Positions 26,279 to 35,701 are shown, numbered from the stretch's first letter. The stretch is DNA of 64,000 nt from SIG351 sp045627045 (GCA_045627045.1 JAZQMY010000054.1:19991-83990); one strand, 5' to 3'. A program made the numbers and translations. Notes: a model not told the origin generated them from the sequence alone.

Positions 26279-27175
26279 TTATTTTCTTCTTCCCTGGAAA
26301 CCCTTGATTTCCTCGGGGCCGGGGATGAATTCGATGCCGCCTCTGCATCTCTTGAGGTAGTCAACAGCTGTCTTCTGTGCTGTCCACTCCATATCGTCAT
26401 AATGAACGGGATCATGGTAGCCCTCGATATCGCAGGCACCCTCAAAGCCGTTCTGAATGAGTATCGTGAAGAAGTCAGCCCAGTTTGAATCGCCGAAGCC
26501 CGGAGTTCTGTCCCATGCAACGGAGCGATCGGAATCGATTCCGTATTCTCTTATTATGTCCCATGCAACAGTGGCATCCTTGCCGTGGACATGCACGACC
26601 TTCTTTGCAAACTTGCGGAGGTTGGCAACAGGATCAACGAAAAGATGGATCATGTGGCACGGTTCCCACTCAAGTCCGAGAGAAGGGCTGTCTATTGCAT
26701 CAAAGAGAAGCTCCCATGCGGCAGGGCTGAAAGCGATGTTTCTGTTTTTCCACCATGTGCCGCCGCAGCTACAGTTTTCAAAGCCGAGGCGAACGCCCTC
26801 GTCCTCTGCGAGCTTGACTGTGTCGGTGTATTTCTTTTTGAATTCGGGGATCATCTCATTAACGGAGAGATTTGGCAGCCATCCGCCGAAGAAACCGATG
26901 GCATTGCAGTTGAAATACTTTGCGCTTCTGATGAGGCACTTGAGGTGCTCCATGTCGGCTTCGTTCTGAAGAGGATTTTCATAGCTTGCGAGAGCGGAAA
27001 TCACTCTTCCTTCGAGCTTTTCGGGAAGCTTTTCGGAAAGCTCTTTTAATTTTGCTTCATCATAGCCCTTATCAACCGTAAGCTCGTAGGATTCGTAGCC
27101 GATGGGGTTGAGGGTATCAAGATTTTTTATTATCTGTCTGGCGGAGATTATGGTTCCGATTTTTATATCAAACAT
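26279..27175 (-). CDS. sugar phosphate isomerase/epimerase-like TIM barrel
   Basis: A 298-residue member of the AP endonuclease 2/xylose isomerase-like barrel family. Acidic and histidine metal ligands are at the expected strand ends: GFENCSCGG (about 140), LEWEPCHM (about 180), VHVHGKD (about 210) and CDIEGYHDP (about 258). Such proteins usually isomerise or epimerise keto sugars or inositol derivatives. It lies 17 bases after a related gene, so the two probably act in one pathway, but the substrate is unknown. Confidence 0.85.
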   Translation of the reverse strand: MFDIKIGTIISARQIIKNLDTLNPIGYESYELTVDKGYDEAKLKELSEKLPEKLEGRVISALASYENPLQNEADMEHLKCLIRSAKYFNCNAIGFFGGWLPNLSVNEMIPEFKKKYTDTVKLAEDEGVRLGFENCSCGGTWWKNRNIAFSPAAWELLFDAIDSPSLGLEWEPCHMIHLFVDPVANLRKFAKKVVHVHGKDATVAWDIIREYGIDSDRSVAWDRTPGFGDSNWADFFTILIQNGFEGACDIEGYHDPVHYDDMEWTAQKTAVDYLKRCRGGIEFIPGPEEIKGFQGRRK

Positions 27176-27192
27176 ATTTTTTCCTTTCTGGA

Positions 27193-27957
27193 TCAGAGAT
27201 TGCCGAAATTGCTTCTGAGGTAATCGATTGAGAACTTGAGCTCACCGAACGGATCAGGCATATCGGGTGCATTATCTTGCTCAACGAGGAGATATTTTAC
27301 TCCTGAATCCATGAGAGCAGGGATAACGTCACGGAAGTTGATGTTTCCGTCGCCGCAGGCAGCAATTCTCGGAGCGAAGCCCTCGCCGATCTTGTAGTCC
27401 TTGAGGTGGGCACACTCTATTCTGCCGTTGAGCTTTCTGACGTATTCGATAACTGAAACACCGCCGTGCTGGAGCCAGAATGTATCGACAGTGAAGTTTA
27501 CGTTTGGAGCGTTGTCAATCATGTATTCGAGAACCGTCTGACCGTTTGCCATTTTGCGGAGCTCCATTGAATGATGATGATAGAAGAAGTGGAAGCCGTT
27601 CTTTGCCATGTAGTCTGCGGCAACGTTGAGCATATCAACGCCCTTCTTTGTTTCAACGTCATCGGCAACGTAGTTGCCGGGCATTGCGCCCAGACCGATG
27701 TTGTGACAGCCGAAGGACTCATGCTCCTTCATGAGAGCGTCTGTATCGTTGAGGATCCTGTCCATAGGAACGTGTGTGAGAACGATGGGAAGACCTGTTG
27801 CCTGTGATACTTCTTTGATCACGGCAGGATCATACTTGCCGCCGGAGAACTGAAGGAAACTGTATCCCATATCCTTGAGTCTGAAAGCAGTGTTGAGAAA
27901 GTCCTCTCTTGTCTGAATGGCTGTTCTGATAGTGTAAAGATTCAATCCGAATTCCAT
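27193..27957 (-). CDS. sugar phosphate isomerase/epimerase-like TIM barrel
   Basis: A 254-residue barrel of the same superfamily as its downstream neighbour but not closely similar. Motifs include MEFGLNLYTIRT at the start, YHHHSMEL (about 130), NFTVDTFWLQHGG (about 160), HLKDY (about 185) and LLVEQDN (about 228). The ATG at 27957 has an AAAGGAAAT site. A further in-frame ATG at 27999 lacks one. The first gene of the two-gene operon. Two divergent isomerases together suggest successive steps on one sugar. Confidence 0.85.
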   Translation of the reverse strand: MEFGLNLYTIRTAIQTREDFLNTAFRLKDMGYSFLQFSGGKYDPAVIKEVSQATGLPIVLTHVPMDRILNDTDALMKEHESFGCHNIGLGAMPGNYVADDVETKKGVDMLNVAADYMAKNGFHFFYHHHSMELRKMANGQTVLEYMIDNAPNVNFTVDTFWLQHGGVSVIEYVRKLNGRIECAHLKDYKIGEGFAPRIAACGDGNINFRDVIPALMDSGVKYLLVEQDNAPDMPDPFGELKFSIDYLRSNFGNL

Positions 27958-28060
27958 AGTAATATTTCCTTTCAAAATAAGAAAAATCTTGTATTGCATA
28001 AATGCAGGATACTTTTGATAATATTATATACCTCAATTGCATTTTTTTCAAGCCCAAACA

Positions 28061-28091
28061 ACAAAAAACTCCCGCCGCAAGGCATGGGAGT
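28061..28091 (-). terminator. terminator of the gerW gene
   Basis: On the minus strand ACTCCC and GGGAGT pair, with an internal GCC/GGC, followed by a T run (positions 28067-28061). Confidence 0.8.
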
Positions 28092-28128
28092 CTTCTGAAG
28101 TATGAAGGAAGATAAAAATATAAGAAAA

Positions 28129-28518
28129 TCAGCTCTGCTTTCTGACTATGTTTTTTATTTTATCGATAAGCTCCGGAATTGAGCTTATGATGTGATCTAG
28201 AGGAGAATCAAAGTCCGATGAAATGAGCCTGATGCCCTCCGGCTCGGAAACGATAAAGCCCATAGGCTTTATGCTTACGCCCGACGCTCCGCCTCCTATG
28301 AAATTGAGACTGTCGGAGGGGTTCTCCTTTGCTTTGCGCAGAACGGAATCGTTCAGCTCTCCTCCTCCGCTTAAAAATCCGAAGCTGACCTTTGAAAAAG
28401 GTATCACCGTATGCGCATCATCAATTATCATCGGCTTTCCTATCACCGTATCAACGTCCACCATATTGCGTATTTCACGGAGCGTTGTTTCCATTGTATC
28501 CTGTATCGGTCCTGACAT
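28129..28518 (-). CDS. gerW: GerW family spore protein (YtfJ)
   Basis: A 129-residue spore protein. It has the family core VDTVIGKPMIIDDAHTVIP (about 23) and SKVSFGFLSGGGE (about 42), plus GGGASGVSIKPMGF (about 75) and a short amphipathic end. GerW in Bacillus affects spore germination and sits in the spore lumen or membrane; mechanism is unclear. It overlaps the upstream DUF2953 gene by 44 bases. The same ytfI-ytfJ order is found in Bacillus. Confidence 0.92.
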   Translation of the reverse strand: MSGPIQDTMETTLREIRNMVDVDTVIGKPMIIDDAHTVIPFSKVSFGFLSGGGELNDSVLRKAKENPSDSLNFIGGGASGVSIKPMGFIVSEPEGIRLISSDFDSPLDHIISSIPELIDKIKNIVRKQS

Positions 28519-29014
28519 TATGTTTTTTGTTCCTTTCGGCAGTAGATTTTTTTATGCGGGAAATAATTTCCGTAAGTATTGCCCCTATAATATTGCCCAC
28601 ACGGAAAGAAAATATACAATCGATATCGAATTTCAGACAGCTTTTCTCAAAGTCCGGACGGACGGAGATGAGGAGATCCGATTTTTCAAGCTTCTGAAAA
28701 AAGAGCGATACAAATTCGGCAAAGCAGATCCTCACCGCCGCAACCAAAAGCGCATCAGAGAAGGCATCACCCGTGCCTGCGGCAAGCCTGAGGCGGAATC
28801 TCTCTATTTCAAGCTTCCTGATGGCAAAGCTTATTGTTTCTGCGGCAGGGACGAGGGGAGATTTGTGCTTTTTGACAAGGCTGAGCTTCCCCGAAAACGG
28901 AAGCGGGATAAAAAGCCTGAAAATCTCCTTCTCAAGAGAAAAGACGAACCGTATTTTCACCGGTATGTGAAGCAGAACGGCGAGAAATGCCGCTATCGAA
29001 AGAAATACAAACAA
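28475..29014 (-). CDS. ytfI: DUF2953 protein (YtfI-like)
   Basis: A 179-residue protein with an N-terminal membrane segment (FVFLSIAAFLAVLLHIPV) and the DUF2953 pattern: conserved basic residues and a late hydrophobic helix (GNIIGAILTEIISRI). Function unknown; linked to gerW by order in many spore formers. The start is a TTG at 29014 with an excellent AGGAGG site 8 bases upstream. The end overlaps gerW. Divergent from the flippase gene. Confidence 0.82.
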   Translation of the reverse strand: MFVFLSIAAFLAVLLHIPVKIRFVFSLEKEIFRLFIPLPFSGKLSLVKKHKSPLVPAAETISFAIRKLEIERFRLRLAAGTGDAFSDALLVAAVRICFAEFVSLFFQKLEKSDLLISVRPDFEKSCLKFDIDCIFSFRVGNIIGAILTEIISRIKKSTAERNKKHNVRTDTGYNGNNAP

Positions 29015-29137
29015 AAAATACGCCTCCTTTTCACTGATTATAGACGGATAATATATTTTTTATTCCTGCGGCATATATTTCACAGAGTGCTTTTTCAATA
29101 TCGTATTAAAGCACGGGAAAGGTCAGGTTTTACGGCA

Positions 29138-30673
29138 TTGAAAAGGACAAAGAAATTTCTGATGAACGCCGCTGTTCTCTCTGTCACATCACTTGTCATG
29201 CAGAGCATCAGTCTTGCGTTCGGTATATTCATCTCGTCAAGGGTCGGCGCAGAAGGGATGGGACTTTATTCACTTGTCATGGCGGCATCGGGGCTTGCGG
29301 TGACGTTTGCGACATCGGGAATACATCTTGCGACAGTGAGGCTTGTTTCCGAAGCGACTGCAAGAGATTCCGACAGGGATGTGAGAGAATCAATGAAGCG
29401 GTGCATTGCTTATGCGCTTGTATTCGGTGCGGCGGCTTTTGCAATAATGTTCTCGCTTGCGGACACAGTGGGAACAAAGCTTCTCGGGGAACCGAGAACG
29501 GTGACCTGCCTTAAAATAACAGCCGTCTCAATGCCCTTCATTGCACTCTCAACGACTTTTTCGGGGTATTTCAGTGCGGTAAGGCGTGTGACGAAATCAG
29601 CGGCGGTGAGGGTCGCTGACGGTCTTCTGAGCATCGGCGCAGTTGCCGTCGGGCTTGAAATACTGCTTCCGATGGGGACGGAGTATGCCTGCATTGCGAT
29701 CACACTCGGGAATGCGTTTTCGGAATGCATGACGTTCATACTGATGCTCGTGCTGTTCCTTGCCGACATAAAGCGTTACGGAAGAGGCGGAGAAATGCAG
29801 AGAGGCCTTTCGAAAAAGATGCTTGGGATAACCGTTCCCGTTGCGCTCACGGCATATTTCAAATCGGGGCTCAGCACTGCCAAGAATCTGCTCATACCCG
29901 AAAGCCTGAGGAAATACGGAAACGACAGGGGCACGGCTCTTGCACAGTACGGAATGCTTACGGGAATGGCTATGCCCGTGATAACATTTCCACAGGTGAT
30001 AATAAGCTCATTTTCGGGGCTGATGGTGCCTGAAATTACGGGCGCAAGGGAAAAGAAGCATTATAATAACGTCAGGTATATCATTACGAGGATAACGGGC
30101 ATAGTGACGGTGTTTTCAATAGGTGCGGCGGCGGCGCTCTTCACATTCGGGAAGGATATCGGAATGGTGTTCTATTCGGATGCATCGGCGGCAAAATACA
30201 TAAGGATGCTTTCGCCTCTTGTGCCTGTGCTCTATACGGACGGAATAGTCGATGCGGCGCTTACGGGCCTCAACGAGCAGGTGAAGTCCATGAAGATAAA
30301 CATACTTGATTCGCTGATGAGCATATTGTTCGTATTGTTCCTGATACCGAGAGTGGGGGCGATGGGCTGGGTGATAATGATGTACTTCTGCAAGAGCGTG
30401 AACGCTCTGCTCAGTTTGAGGTGCCTGAAAAAGAGCGCAGGCTTTGTGATGCCGGTGACAGACAGGATAATAAAGCCGCTTCTGTGTGCGGCGGCTGCGG
30501 CGTTGTTTACGGTGTTCGTGAAGAACGTTTTCGGGATACACACGGTGAATGTCCCCGTGCTTACAGGAGAGCTGATTTTTATGTCGACGGTTTATTGGGC
30601 GGCGCTGAGAGTGACGGGAACCGTGCCGGATGAGGATATTAAGTGGATAAAAGAAATATTGAAAAGAGAATAG
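29138..30673 (+). CDS. polysaccharide flippase, SpoVB/MurJ-like
   Basis: A membrane protein of about 511 residues with 12-14 segments. It belongs to the MOP flippase superfamily (oligosaccharide flippase, SpoVB subgroup), which moves lipid-linked sugar precursors across the membrane. The first segment is preceded by KRTKKFLMNAAVLSV. Start choice: TTG at 29138, which gives the usual basic start, or ATG at 29162 with a distant AAAGGA. The reading frame continues far upstream to 28223, but that part is antisense to gerW/ytfI and is not a real extension. SpoVB is involved in spore cortex; the neighbouring spore genes fit. Confidence 0.85.
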   Translation: MKRTKKFLMNAAVLSVTSLVMQSISLAFGIFISSRVGAEGMGLYSLVMAASGLAVTFATSGIHLATVRLVSEATARDSDRDVRESMKRCIAYALVFGAAAFAIMFSLADTVGTKLLGEPRTVTCLKITAVSMPFIALSTTFSGYFSAVRRVTKSAAVRVADGLLSIGAVAVGLEILLPMGTEYACIAITLGNAFSECMTFILMLVLFLADIKRYGRGGEMQRGLSKKMLGITVPVALTAYFKSGLSTAKNLLIPESLRKYGNDRGTALAQYGMLTGMAMPVITFPQVIISSFSGLMVPEITGAREKKHYNNVRYIITRITGIVTVFSIGAAAALFTFGKDIGMVFYSDASAAKYIRMLSPLVPVLYTDGIVDAALTGLNEQVKSMKINILDSLMSILFVLFLIPRVGAMGWVIMMYFCKSVNALLSLRCLKKSAGFVMPVTDRIIKPLLCAAAAALFTVFVKNVFGIHTVNVPVLTGELIFMSTVYWAALRVTGTVPDEDIKWIKEILKRE

Positions 30674-30974
30674 ACCTTAGGGGTGCTTTTAGAAAAAAGA
30701 ACCACTAAGAACCCCGAAAACCAATCTGAACGATCTTCCTCAGCGATGGTCGCTTCGGAGATCGTTCTATTTGTGTTCAAGCATTGCGAAGCAGGTTTTG
30801 GCGGGGTGCAGGGACGGAGTTCCACAAACAACAGTCCCAATAACCATAGACTTTGAATAAAAAAGTTATCTTCTTGCAAAGCCTACGCAGGAAGATAACG
30901 GGGTTAATGTGCCGATTATTGATATAATTCCGTAGGGCGGGTAGATTGCTCCCGCCCCCAATAACATCATATTT
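30674..30974. other. intergenic region with several palindromes
   Basis: This 301-base gap holds no credible gene. I see three inverted repeats: GAACGATCT with AGATCGTTC (about 30728-30768), GTTATCTTC with GAAGATAAC (30865-30899), and GGGCGGG with CCCGCCC (30935-30957). None has a strong T run. The composition looks like a dispersed repetitive element, which would need a genome search to confirm. Confidence 0.5.
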
Positions 30975-32300
30975 TTAATAACTGGCAGGTTGAACAATCC
31001 AAGTACTCTTCTCTATATGTCCATAGTTATCTTTAACAGTGACTTGCAAAACCATTCCATTAACAGTTAATGCAGACTCGAATCCGTATGTAGTGGAAGA
31101 ACTAAAATCAACTGTGCAAGATGAAATGGGAACGTTACTTCCTTCATTTGAAAAAACTTCATATTTATATTGCAAAGGTCCATAACCGCCTGAGGCTGAG
31201 ATGGAAAAGAAGACAGACTTTTTGTAACTATTTATTGAAACGCCTCCGGTTTCATTTATTGTAATATTGATTTTTTCAATATTTTTTTCATATTTATTGC
31301 CGCATATTGAACATTTTCCTTCAATGTGCTCATCTTTTTGATTTGTTTTTGCAATATAGGTTTCAACGTAAACGTGGTCAGTTTTAGGAACGACTTCGGT
31401 TTTTATCGTTGTATTGCAAATGGAACAAATCTGATGTTTACTTCCGTTTTTAGTGCAAGTAGGTTCGATATCAGTTATCCAATTACCGCCTAAGTGACCC
31501 AATGCATTTATTTCAAAGGAATCCATAGTATCTCCGCAAATGGAACAAATTTGACGAAAAACACCTTTTTCAACACAGGTTGGTTCAGAATCTATAATCC
31601 ACTTGAGGTCTCCGTGACCGGTGGCTTTTGTTACCTCGGAATTAATAGTATCTCCGCAAACGGAACAAACCTGATGCTTTTTTCCGTTTTCAGTACAAGT
31701 AGGTTCTATGTCAGTTATCCACTCGCCTTTTGTATGCTTAGTTTTATTAATTTCTTCTGTTTTTAGAGTTTCTCCGCAAACGGTACATGCCAGATGTTTC
31801 TGTCCCACAGAAAAACAAGTGGGATCTTTGTCAATTATCCACATACCCGCAGTATGCTCAATTATTTCAATCTCTTCTGTTTTTAGAATTTCTCCGCAAA
31901 CGGTACATGCCAGATGTTTCTGTCCCACAGAAAGACAAGTGGGATCTTTGTCAATTATCCACATACCCGCAGTATGCTCAATTATTTCAATCTCTTCTGT
32001 ATTCAGAATTTTTCCGCAAACAGTGCATTCCAGATGTTTCTGCCCTTTAATAGAACAAGTAGGTTCTTTGTCAATTACCCATTCACCAGCAATATGTCCG
32101 ATAGGATCAATTATTGCCTCTTGTTCTTCTCCACATTCGCATATCCCTATTTTTAAGCCGGATTCTTCGCAGGTCGTTTCTTTAATGATATGCCAATCGT
32201 CAAATTCATGAATATGAGTTTGATTTGTTTTGCAAGAGGCTGACAGATAAACTAAGATTACAAAACTCAATAATAGAATTGTCTTTTTTAAAATACTCAT
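30975..32300 (-). CDS. Cys-rich tandem-repeat lipoprotein
   Basis: A 441-residue exported lipoprotein with lipobox LSASC (about 23). Residues about 30-320 are seven repeats of 36-40 residues, each of the form H..G.WI.D.EPTC...G.KH..C..CG....EE. The CxxCG pairs with an upstream Cys and His suggest small zinc-ribbon-like or disulfide-linked units, as seen in cell-surface proteins of gut Firmicutes. The C-terminal about 110 residues are a beta-rich domain (SASGGYGPLQYKYE). The gene is AT-richer than its surroundings. Function unknown; surface binding is plausible. Confidence 0.8.
   Translation of the reverse strand: MSILKKTILLLSFVILVYLSASCKTNQTHIHEFDDWHIIKETTCEESGLKIGICECGEEQEAIIDPIGHIAGEWVIDKEPTCSIKGQKHLECTVCGKILNTEEIEIIEHTAGMWIIDKDPTCLSVGQKHLACTVCGEILKTEEIEIIEHTAGMWIIDKDPTCFSVGQKHLACTVCGETLKTEEINKTKHTKGEWITDIEPTCTENGKKHQVCSVCGDTINSEVTKATGHGDLKWIIDSEPTCVEKGVFRQICSICGDTMDSFEINALGHLGGNWITDIEPTCTKNGSKHQICSICNTTIKTEVVPKTDHVYVETYIAKTNQKDEHIEGKCSICGNKYEKNIEKINITINETGGVSINSYKKSVFFSISASGGYGPLQYKYEVFSNEGSNVPISSCTVDFSSSTTYGFESALTVNGMVLQVTVKDNYGHIEKSTWIVQPASY
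31781..32020 (-). repeat. near-identical 120-bp tandem duplication in the lipoprotein gene
   Basis: Two consecutive 120-bp units (40 codons each) are nearly identical, differing at only a few bases, while the other repeats have diverged more. This points to a recent duplication by slippage or unequal crossing-over. Confidence 0.85.
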
Positions 32301-32415
32301 TTTTTACCATCCTAAATTCTTATATGGAATTAAGTACATTATAATTCCATATTAGAAATTTGTCAAGCATTATTTGCAATATAATTTTGATTGAGAATAA
32401 TAATGGAGGACAAGT

Positions 32416-32664
32416 ATGAAATTACGCAAAAAATCTTATGGAAATAATAATTTGGTTGGCAAGAACATAGAGCGATTGAGAAAGAAGATGGGAATTAAAC
32501 AAAAGGATTTTATTGCTCAAATTCAGACTATGGGATGTGATATGAATCCAACAAGTTACTCAAAACTTGAGGGACAGTTAAGATATGCAACTGACAAAGA
32601 GATATATGTTATAGCAAAAATACTTGAAGTGGATATGGAAAAACTGTTTGAGAAAGAAAAATAA
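32416..32664 (+). CDS. small XRE-family helix-turn-helix regulator
   Basis: An 82-residue DNA-binding protein with an XRE/Cro-type HTH: GKNIERLRKKMGIKQKDF, then TSYSKLEGQLRYATDKE, the recognition helix region. It is little more than the HTH with a basic tail in front. It is divergent from the repeat lipoprotein (intergenic 32301-32415) and might regulate it. It has an AGGA ribosome site and ends at a shared terminator. Low G+C, as for the lipoprotein. Confidence 0.85.
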   Translation: MKLRKKSYGNNNLVGKNIERLRKKMGIKQKDFIAQIQTMGCDMNPTSYSKLEGQLRYATDKEIYVIAKILEVDMEKLFEKEK

Positions 32665-32749
32665 GAATAGTTGTATATGCAAAAATGATATAAAATTGTT
32701 GTACAGAGAAAAGAAGAAACGCAAAAAGTTGGCATTTATTAAAAAACAG

Positions 32750-32785
32750 ATCCCATTATCAAAAATTGCTGATAATGGGATTTGA
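32750..32785. terminator. bidirectional terminator
   Basis: ATCCCATTATC (32750-32760) and GATAATGGGAT (32771-32781), 11-bp stem, between the convergent XRE gene and potD. Confidence 0.8.
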
Positions 32786-32812
32786 TATATTATTGTTTTT
32801 TGTGAAAAATAA

Positions 32813-33925
32813 TCAGTTTATCTTTATCGTTTCCCAGAGAGAATTGATGTAGCCGAGTGTTTCACTGTCAAGATTGCGGTAAGCGTATGTGTTGTAATTG
32901 CTCTTGAAGTTTGTGATTTCCGTGTAGAGGATTTCCATTGCATCCTCGCCCATATAGTCGATATACTCCTCGTCGGTATAAACTATCTTGTTCGGAGAAG
33001 CGTAGTATGTGTACTCTGCATTTGCAACTGCGGCATCGCGTGAGAGCATGAAGTTGATGAAGATCTCTGCAAGCTCCTTCTGCTGACAGCATGACGGAAT
33101 GCACATAGCATCAATGTAGTAATTTGTCGGCTCGGGATAATAGAATTTGAGGTCAACGTCGTCTGCTTCGTTATCGAGCATTGTAAAGTAGTCGCCTGCG
33201 TAGTAAGCACCGATTGCGGTTTCACCTGATTCCATCTTATCGAAAATCTCATCCATTACGAGACCGTATCTCAATGAACGCTGTGCGTTGAGCAATTCAG
33301 CGGCTTTGTCCCATTCTGTCTTGTCTGTTGTGTTGACGCTGATTCCGAGCTTATACATAGCAGTTGCGAATGCATCACGGGAATTGTTGAACTGAAGTAT
33401 CTTGCCCTTGTACTTTTCGTTCCAGAGGAGATCCCAGCCGTTTGCATCAGCCTCGTCTACCTGATTTGCATCGTAGATAACGCCGACAATGCCGTATGCG
33501 TAAGGAACGGAATAGAGGTTTTCTGTATCGTAGTAGAGATCCCTGAATTCGTTATCGATATTGGCATAGTTCGGAATGTTGTCGAAATTGAGAGGGAGAA
33601 GTCTACCTTCGTTTCTGAGTCTGTCAACCATGTAGTCGGAAGGAATGATGATATCATAACTTACGGCACCTGTGCTGAGCTTTGCATACATATCCTCGTT
33701 GCTTGTGAAGGTGTCATAGTTTACCTTGACTTTTACGCCGTAGGTCTTTTCATACCACTTTTCAAATTCCTTGACAGTGTAATATGAACCCTCACTGCCG
33801 TCCGAAATGTATTCGCCCCAGTTGTAAACGTTGAGGACGAGCTTGTCTGAGCTGCAGCCTGAAAGGCATACCGTAAGTGAGAATACCATTGCTGCTGCAA
33901 GGATGAATGAAATGATTTTTTTCAA
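32813..33925 (-). CDS. potD: polyamine ABC transporter substrate-binding lipoprotein
   Basis: The external binding protein for spermidine/putrescine. A signal peptide with lipobox LSGC (Cys about 24) is followed by NVYNWGEYI, the usual start of mature PotD. Family features include YDIIIPSDYMVDRL (about 88), VPYAYGIVGVIYD (about 143) and the late MCIPSCCQQKELAEIFINF, in which residues contact the ligand. 370 residues. The last gene of the operon, 31 bases after potC. Whether it prefers spermidine or putrescine cannot be told here. Confidence 0.95.
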   Translation of the reverse strand: MKKIISFILAAAMVFSLTVCLSGCSSDKLVLNVYNWGEYISDGSEGSYYTVKEFEKWYEKTYGVKVKVNYDTFTSNEDMYAKLSTGAVSYDIIIPSDYMVDRLRNEGRLLPLNFDNIPNYANIDNEFRDLYYDTENLYSVPYAYGIVGVIYDANQVDEADANGWDLLWNEKYKGKILQFNNSRDAFATAMYKLGISVNTTDKTEWDKAAELLNAQRSLRYGLVMDEIFDKMESGETAIGAYYAGDYFTMLDNEADDVDLKFYYPEPTNYYIDAMCIPSCCQQKELAEIFINFMLSRDAAVANAEYTYYASPNKIVYTDEEYIDYMGEDAMEILYTEITNFKSNYNTYAYRNLDSETLGYINSLWETIKIN

Positions 33926-33956
33926 GAGATTGTCTCCTTTAATAAATTATTTTATT

Positions 33957-34808
33957 TTAACAAACTGTTGACTTGTCGGTCTTTTTATGCTTTGAAGCGT
34001 GCGGCTTTGATTTTAACTTTGACTTTGAAGGATCCTTGTCGGCTGCGTTTGAGAGAATGAGCAGAACAAGAATTGCAAAGAAGATGATAGTTGCAAGAGC
34101 ATACATTTTCGGAGTTACGGTCTTCTTTGTCATGCTGTATATTCTGATAGGCAGTGTCTGGAAACCGTTGCCTGTGGTGAAGTAGCTTATAACGAAGTCA
34201 TCGAGTGAGAGCGTGAAAGCCATTATCATGCCTGTGATGACGCCGGGGAGGATGTCGGGAAGCACCACCTTGAAGAACGCCTTCAGAGGAGGACAACCGA
34301 GATCTCTTGCCGCCTCGTGGATGGAGGGATCGAGCTGCTGAAGCTTCGGAAGCACCTGAAGTATCACATACGGCAGACAGAAAGTGATGTGGGCTATGAG
34401 CATTGTCGAGAAGTTGAGGCTTGTTGCCGAGCCGAATATTCTGCCTATGAAAACGAACATGAGCATGAGTGAAATACCTGTGATGATATCAGGATTTATC
34501 ATAGGAATGTTCGTTACGGTGTCGATTGCGAAGCGGTAGAGCTTGTTCTGGATCTTGTTGATGCCGACTGCGGCGGCTGTGCCCATCACAGTTGCGATGG
34601 CGGCAGAGCTTGCGGCAAGAATGAGAGTATTCTTTACGGACTGGAGCGTTGTTTCATCGTTGAAAAGCTCCTTGTACCACTTGAGTGAGAAGCCCGAGAA
34701 AACAGAAAGGCTCTTTGCTTCATTGAAGGAGAAGATAAGCATTATTATTATCGGCGCAAAGAGGAATACTATTGCAAGTCCGAGATAAATTTTTGAGAGT
34801 GTTTTCAT
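33957..34808 (-). CDS. potC: polyamine ABC transporter permease
   Basis: Six-segment inner membrane permease of 283 residues. The EAA loop reads EAARDLGCPPLKAFFKVVLPDILPG (about 168), shortened here to its key residues E-A-A-x3-G, which couples to the ATPase. It ends with a Lys-rich tail. The start overlaps the potB stop by 4 bases (ATGA), so the two permeases are translated together. Confidence 0.95.
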   Translation of the reverse strand: MKTLSKIYLGLAIVFLFAPIIIMLIFSFNEAKSLSVFSGFSLKWYKELFNDETTLQSVKNTLILAASSAAIATVMGTAAAVGINKIQNKLYRFAIDTVTNIPMINPDIITGISLMLMFVFIGRIFGSATSLNFSTMLIAHITFCLPYVILQVLPKLQQLDPSIHEAARDLGCPPLKAFFKVVLPDILPGVITGMIMAFTLSLDDFVISYFTTGNGFQTLPIRIYSMTKKTVTPKMYALATIIFFAILVLLILSNAADKDPSKSKLKSKPHASKHKKTDKSTVC

Positions 34809-35701
34809 CTTTTGCCTCCTTCTGTCTGTTTATTTGTATATTTCTGGAAAACTGCCATGACCGCAAGAAGAACAATCATCATAACGAATGCGATCGCAGC
34901 GGCAAAGTGCAGGTTGTTTGCTACGTACTGCCCTTCGATGGCATCACCGATGAGGAAGAACTTGCCGTTACCGAGCTTCTGGGAAATGTAGAAGGTGCTG
35001 ATGGAAGGTATCAGAACCATCATGATTCCGGAAGATACGCCCGGCATACTCAGAGGGAGAATTACACGTCTGAAAACGCCTGCGTTGTTGCAGCCGAGGT
35101 CTCTTGCGGCTTCGATGAGCTTATTGTCCATCTTTGCCATAATGGAGTATATCGGGAGCACCATGTACGGGAAGAAGTCATATACCATACCGATGACAAC
35201 TGCGGATTCTGTTCCGATGATGTGTATCGGTCTGATGTTGATGGCATCGAGAAGGTTATTGATAATGCCTGTATCCTGGAGGATAGTCATCCACGCATAG
35301 GTACGGATGAGGAAGTTCATCCACATAGGTATCATAATGAGGGTGACGAGAGTCTTCTGTGCGGACGGCTTTGCCTTTGACATGATGTAGGCAAGAGGAT
35401 ATCCGAGGAGGAGGCATACGGCTGTCGATATCACGGCGAGCTTGAATGAACGCCAGAATATGAGCAGGTAGGTGTAGACTTCCTTTGAAGCACCGCTGTC
35501 CGAGGTTATGGTGGACGTGGTGGTGAAGAATTTGGTGAGATTGTCGAACGTGAAATTGAAGTCGTTATCCGTGAAAGCGTAGTAAGCAATGAATATCAGC
35601 GGGATGAGTATGAACAGGAGACCCCATACCGAGTACGGCACGACGATAAGCCTCTGCAGGAGCGAAGGCTTTTTTTGGATTGAAACCGTCTTCTGCTTCA
35701 T
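34805..35701 (-). CDS. potB: polyamine ABC transporter permease
   Basis: The partner permease, 298 residues, six membrane segments. The EAA loop EAARDLGCNNAGVFRRV is near residue 200. The ATG overlaps the end of potA by 4 bases, giving coupled translation and a 1:1 ratio with PotC in the heterodimeric channel. Confidence 0.95.
   Translation of the reverse strand: MKQKTVSIQKKPSLLQRLIVVPYSVWGLLFILIPLIFIAYYAFTDNDFNFTFDNLTKFFTTTSTITSDSGASKEVYTYLLIFWRSFKLAVISTAVCLLLGYPLAYIMSKAKPSAQKTLVTLIMIPMWMNFLIRTYAWMTILQDTGIINNLLDAINIRPIHIIGTESAVVIGMVYDFFPYMVLPIYSIMAKMDNKLIEAARDLGCNNAGVFRRVILPLSMPGVSSGIMMVLIPSISTFYISQKLGNGKFFLIGDAIEGQYVANNLHFAAAIAFVMMIVLLAVMAVFQKYTNKQTEGGKR

Noticed and set aside
28223..29137. 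300-residue N-terminal extension of the flippase
   Set aside because: It is exactly antisense to gerW and ytfI and has no hydrophobic or family pattern; the frame is open by chance.
31781..32020. Possible CRISPR array
   Set aside because: The repeats are 120 bp, adjacent without spacers, and in phase with codons of a coding gene.
31494..32211. Plus-strand repeated frames
   Set aside because: They are shadows of the 120-bp repeats of the minus-strand lipoprotein; no ribosome sites.
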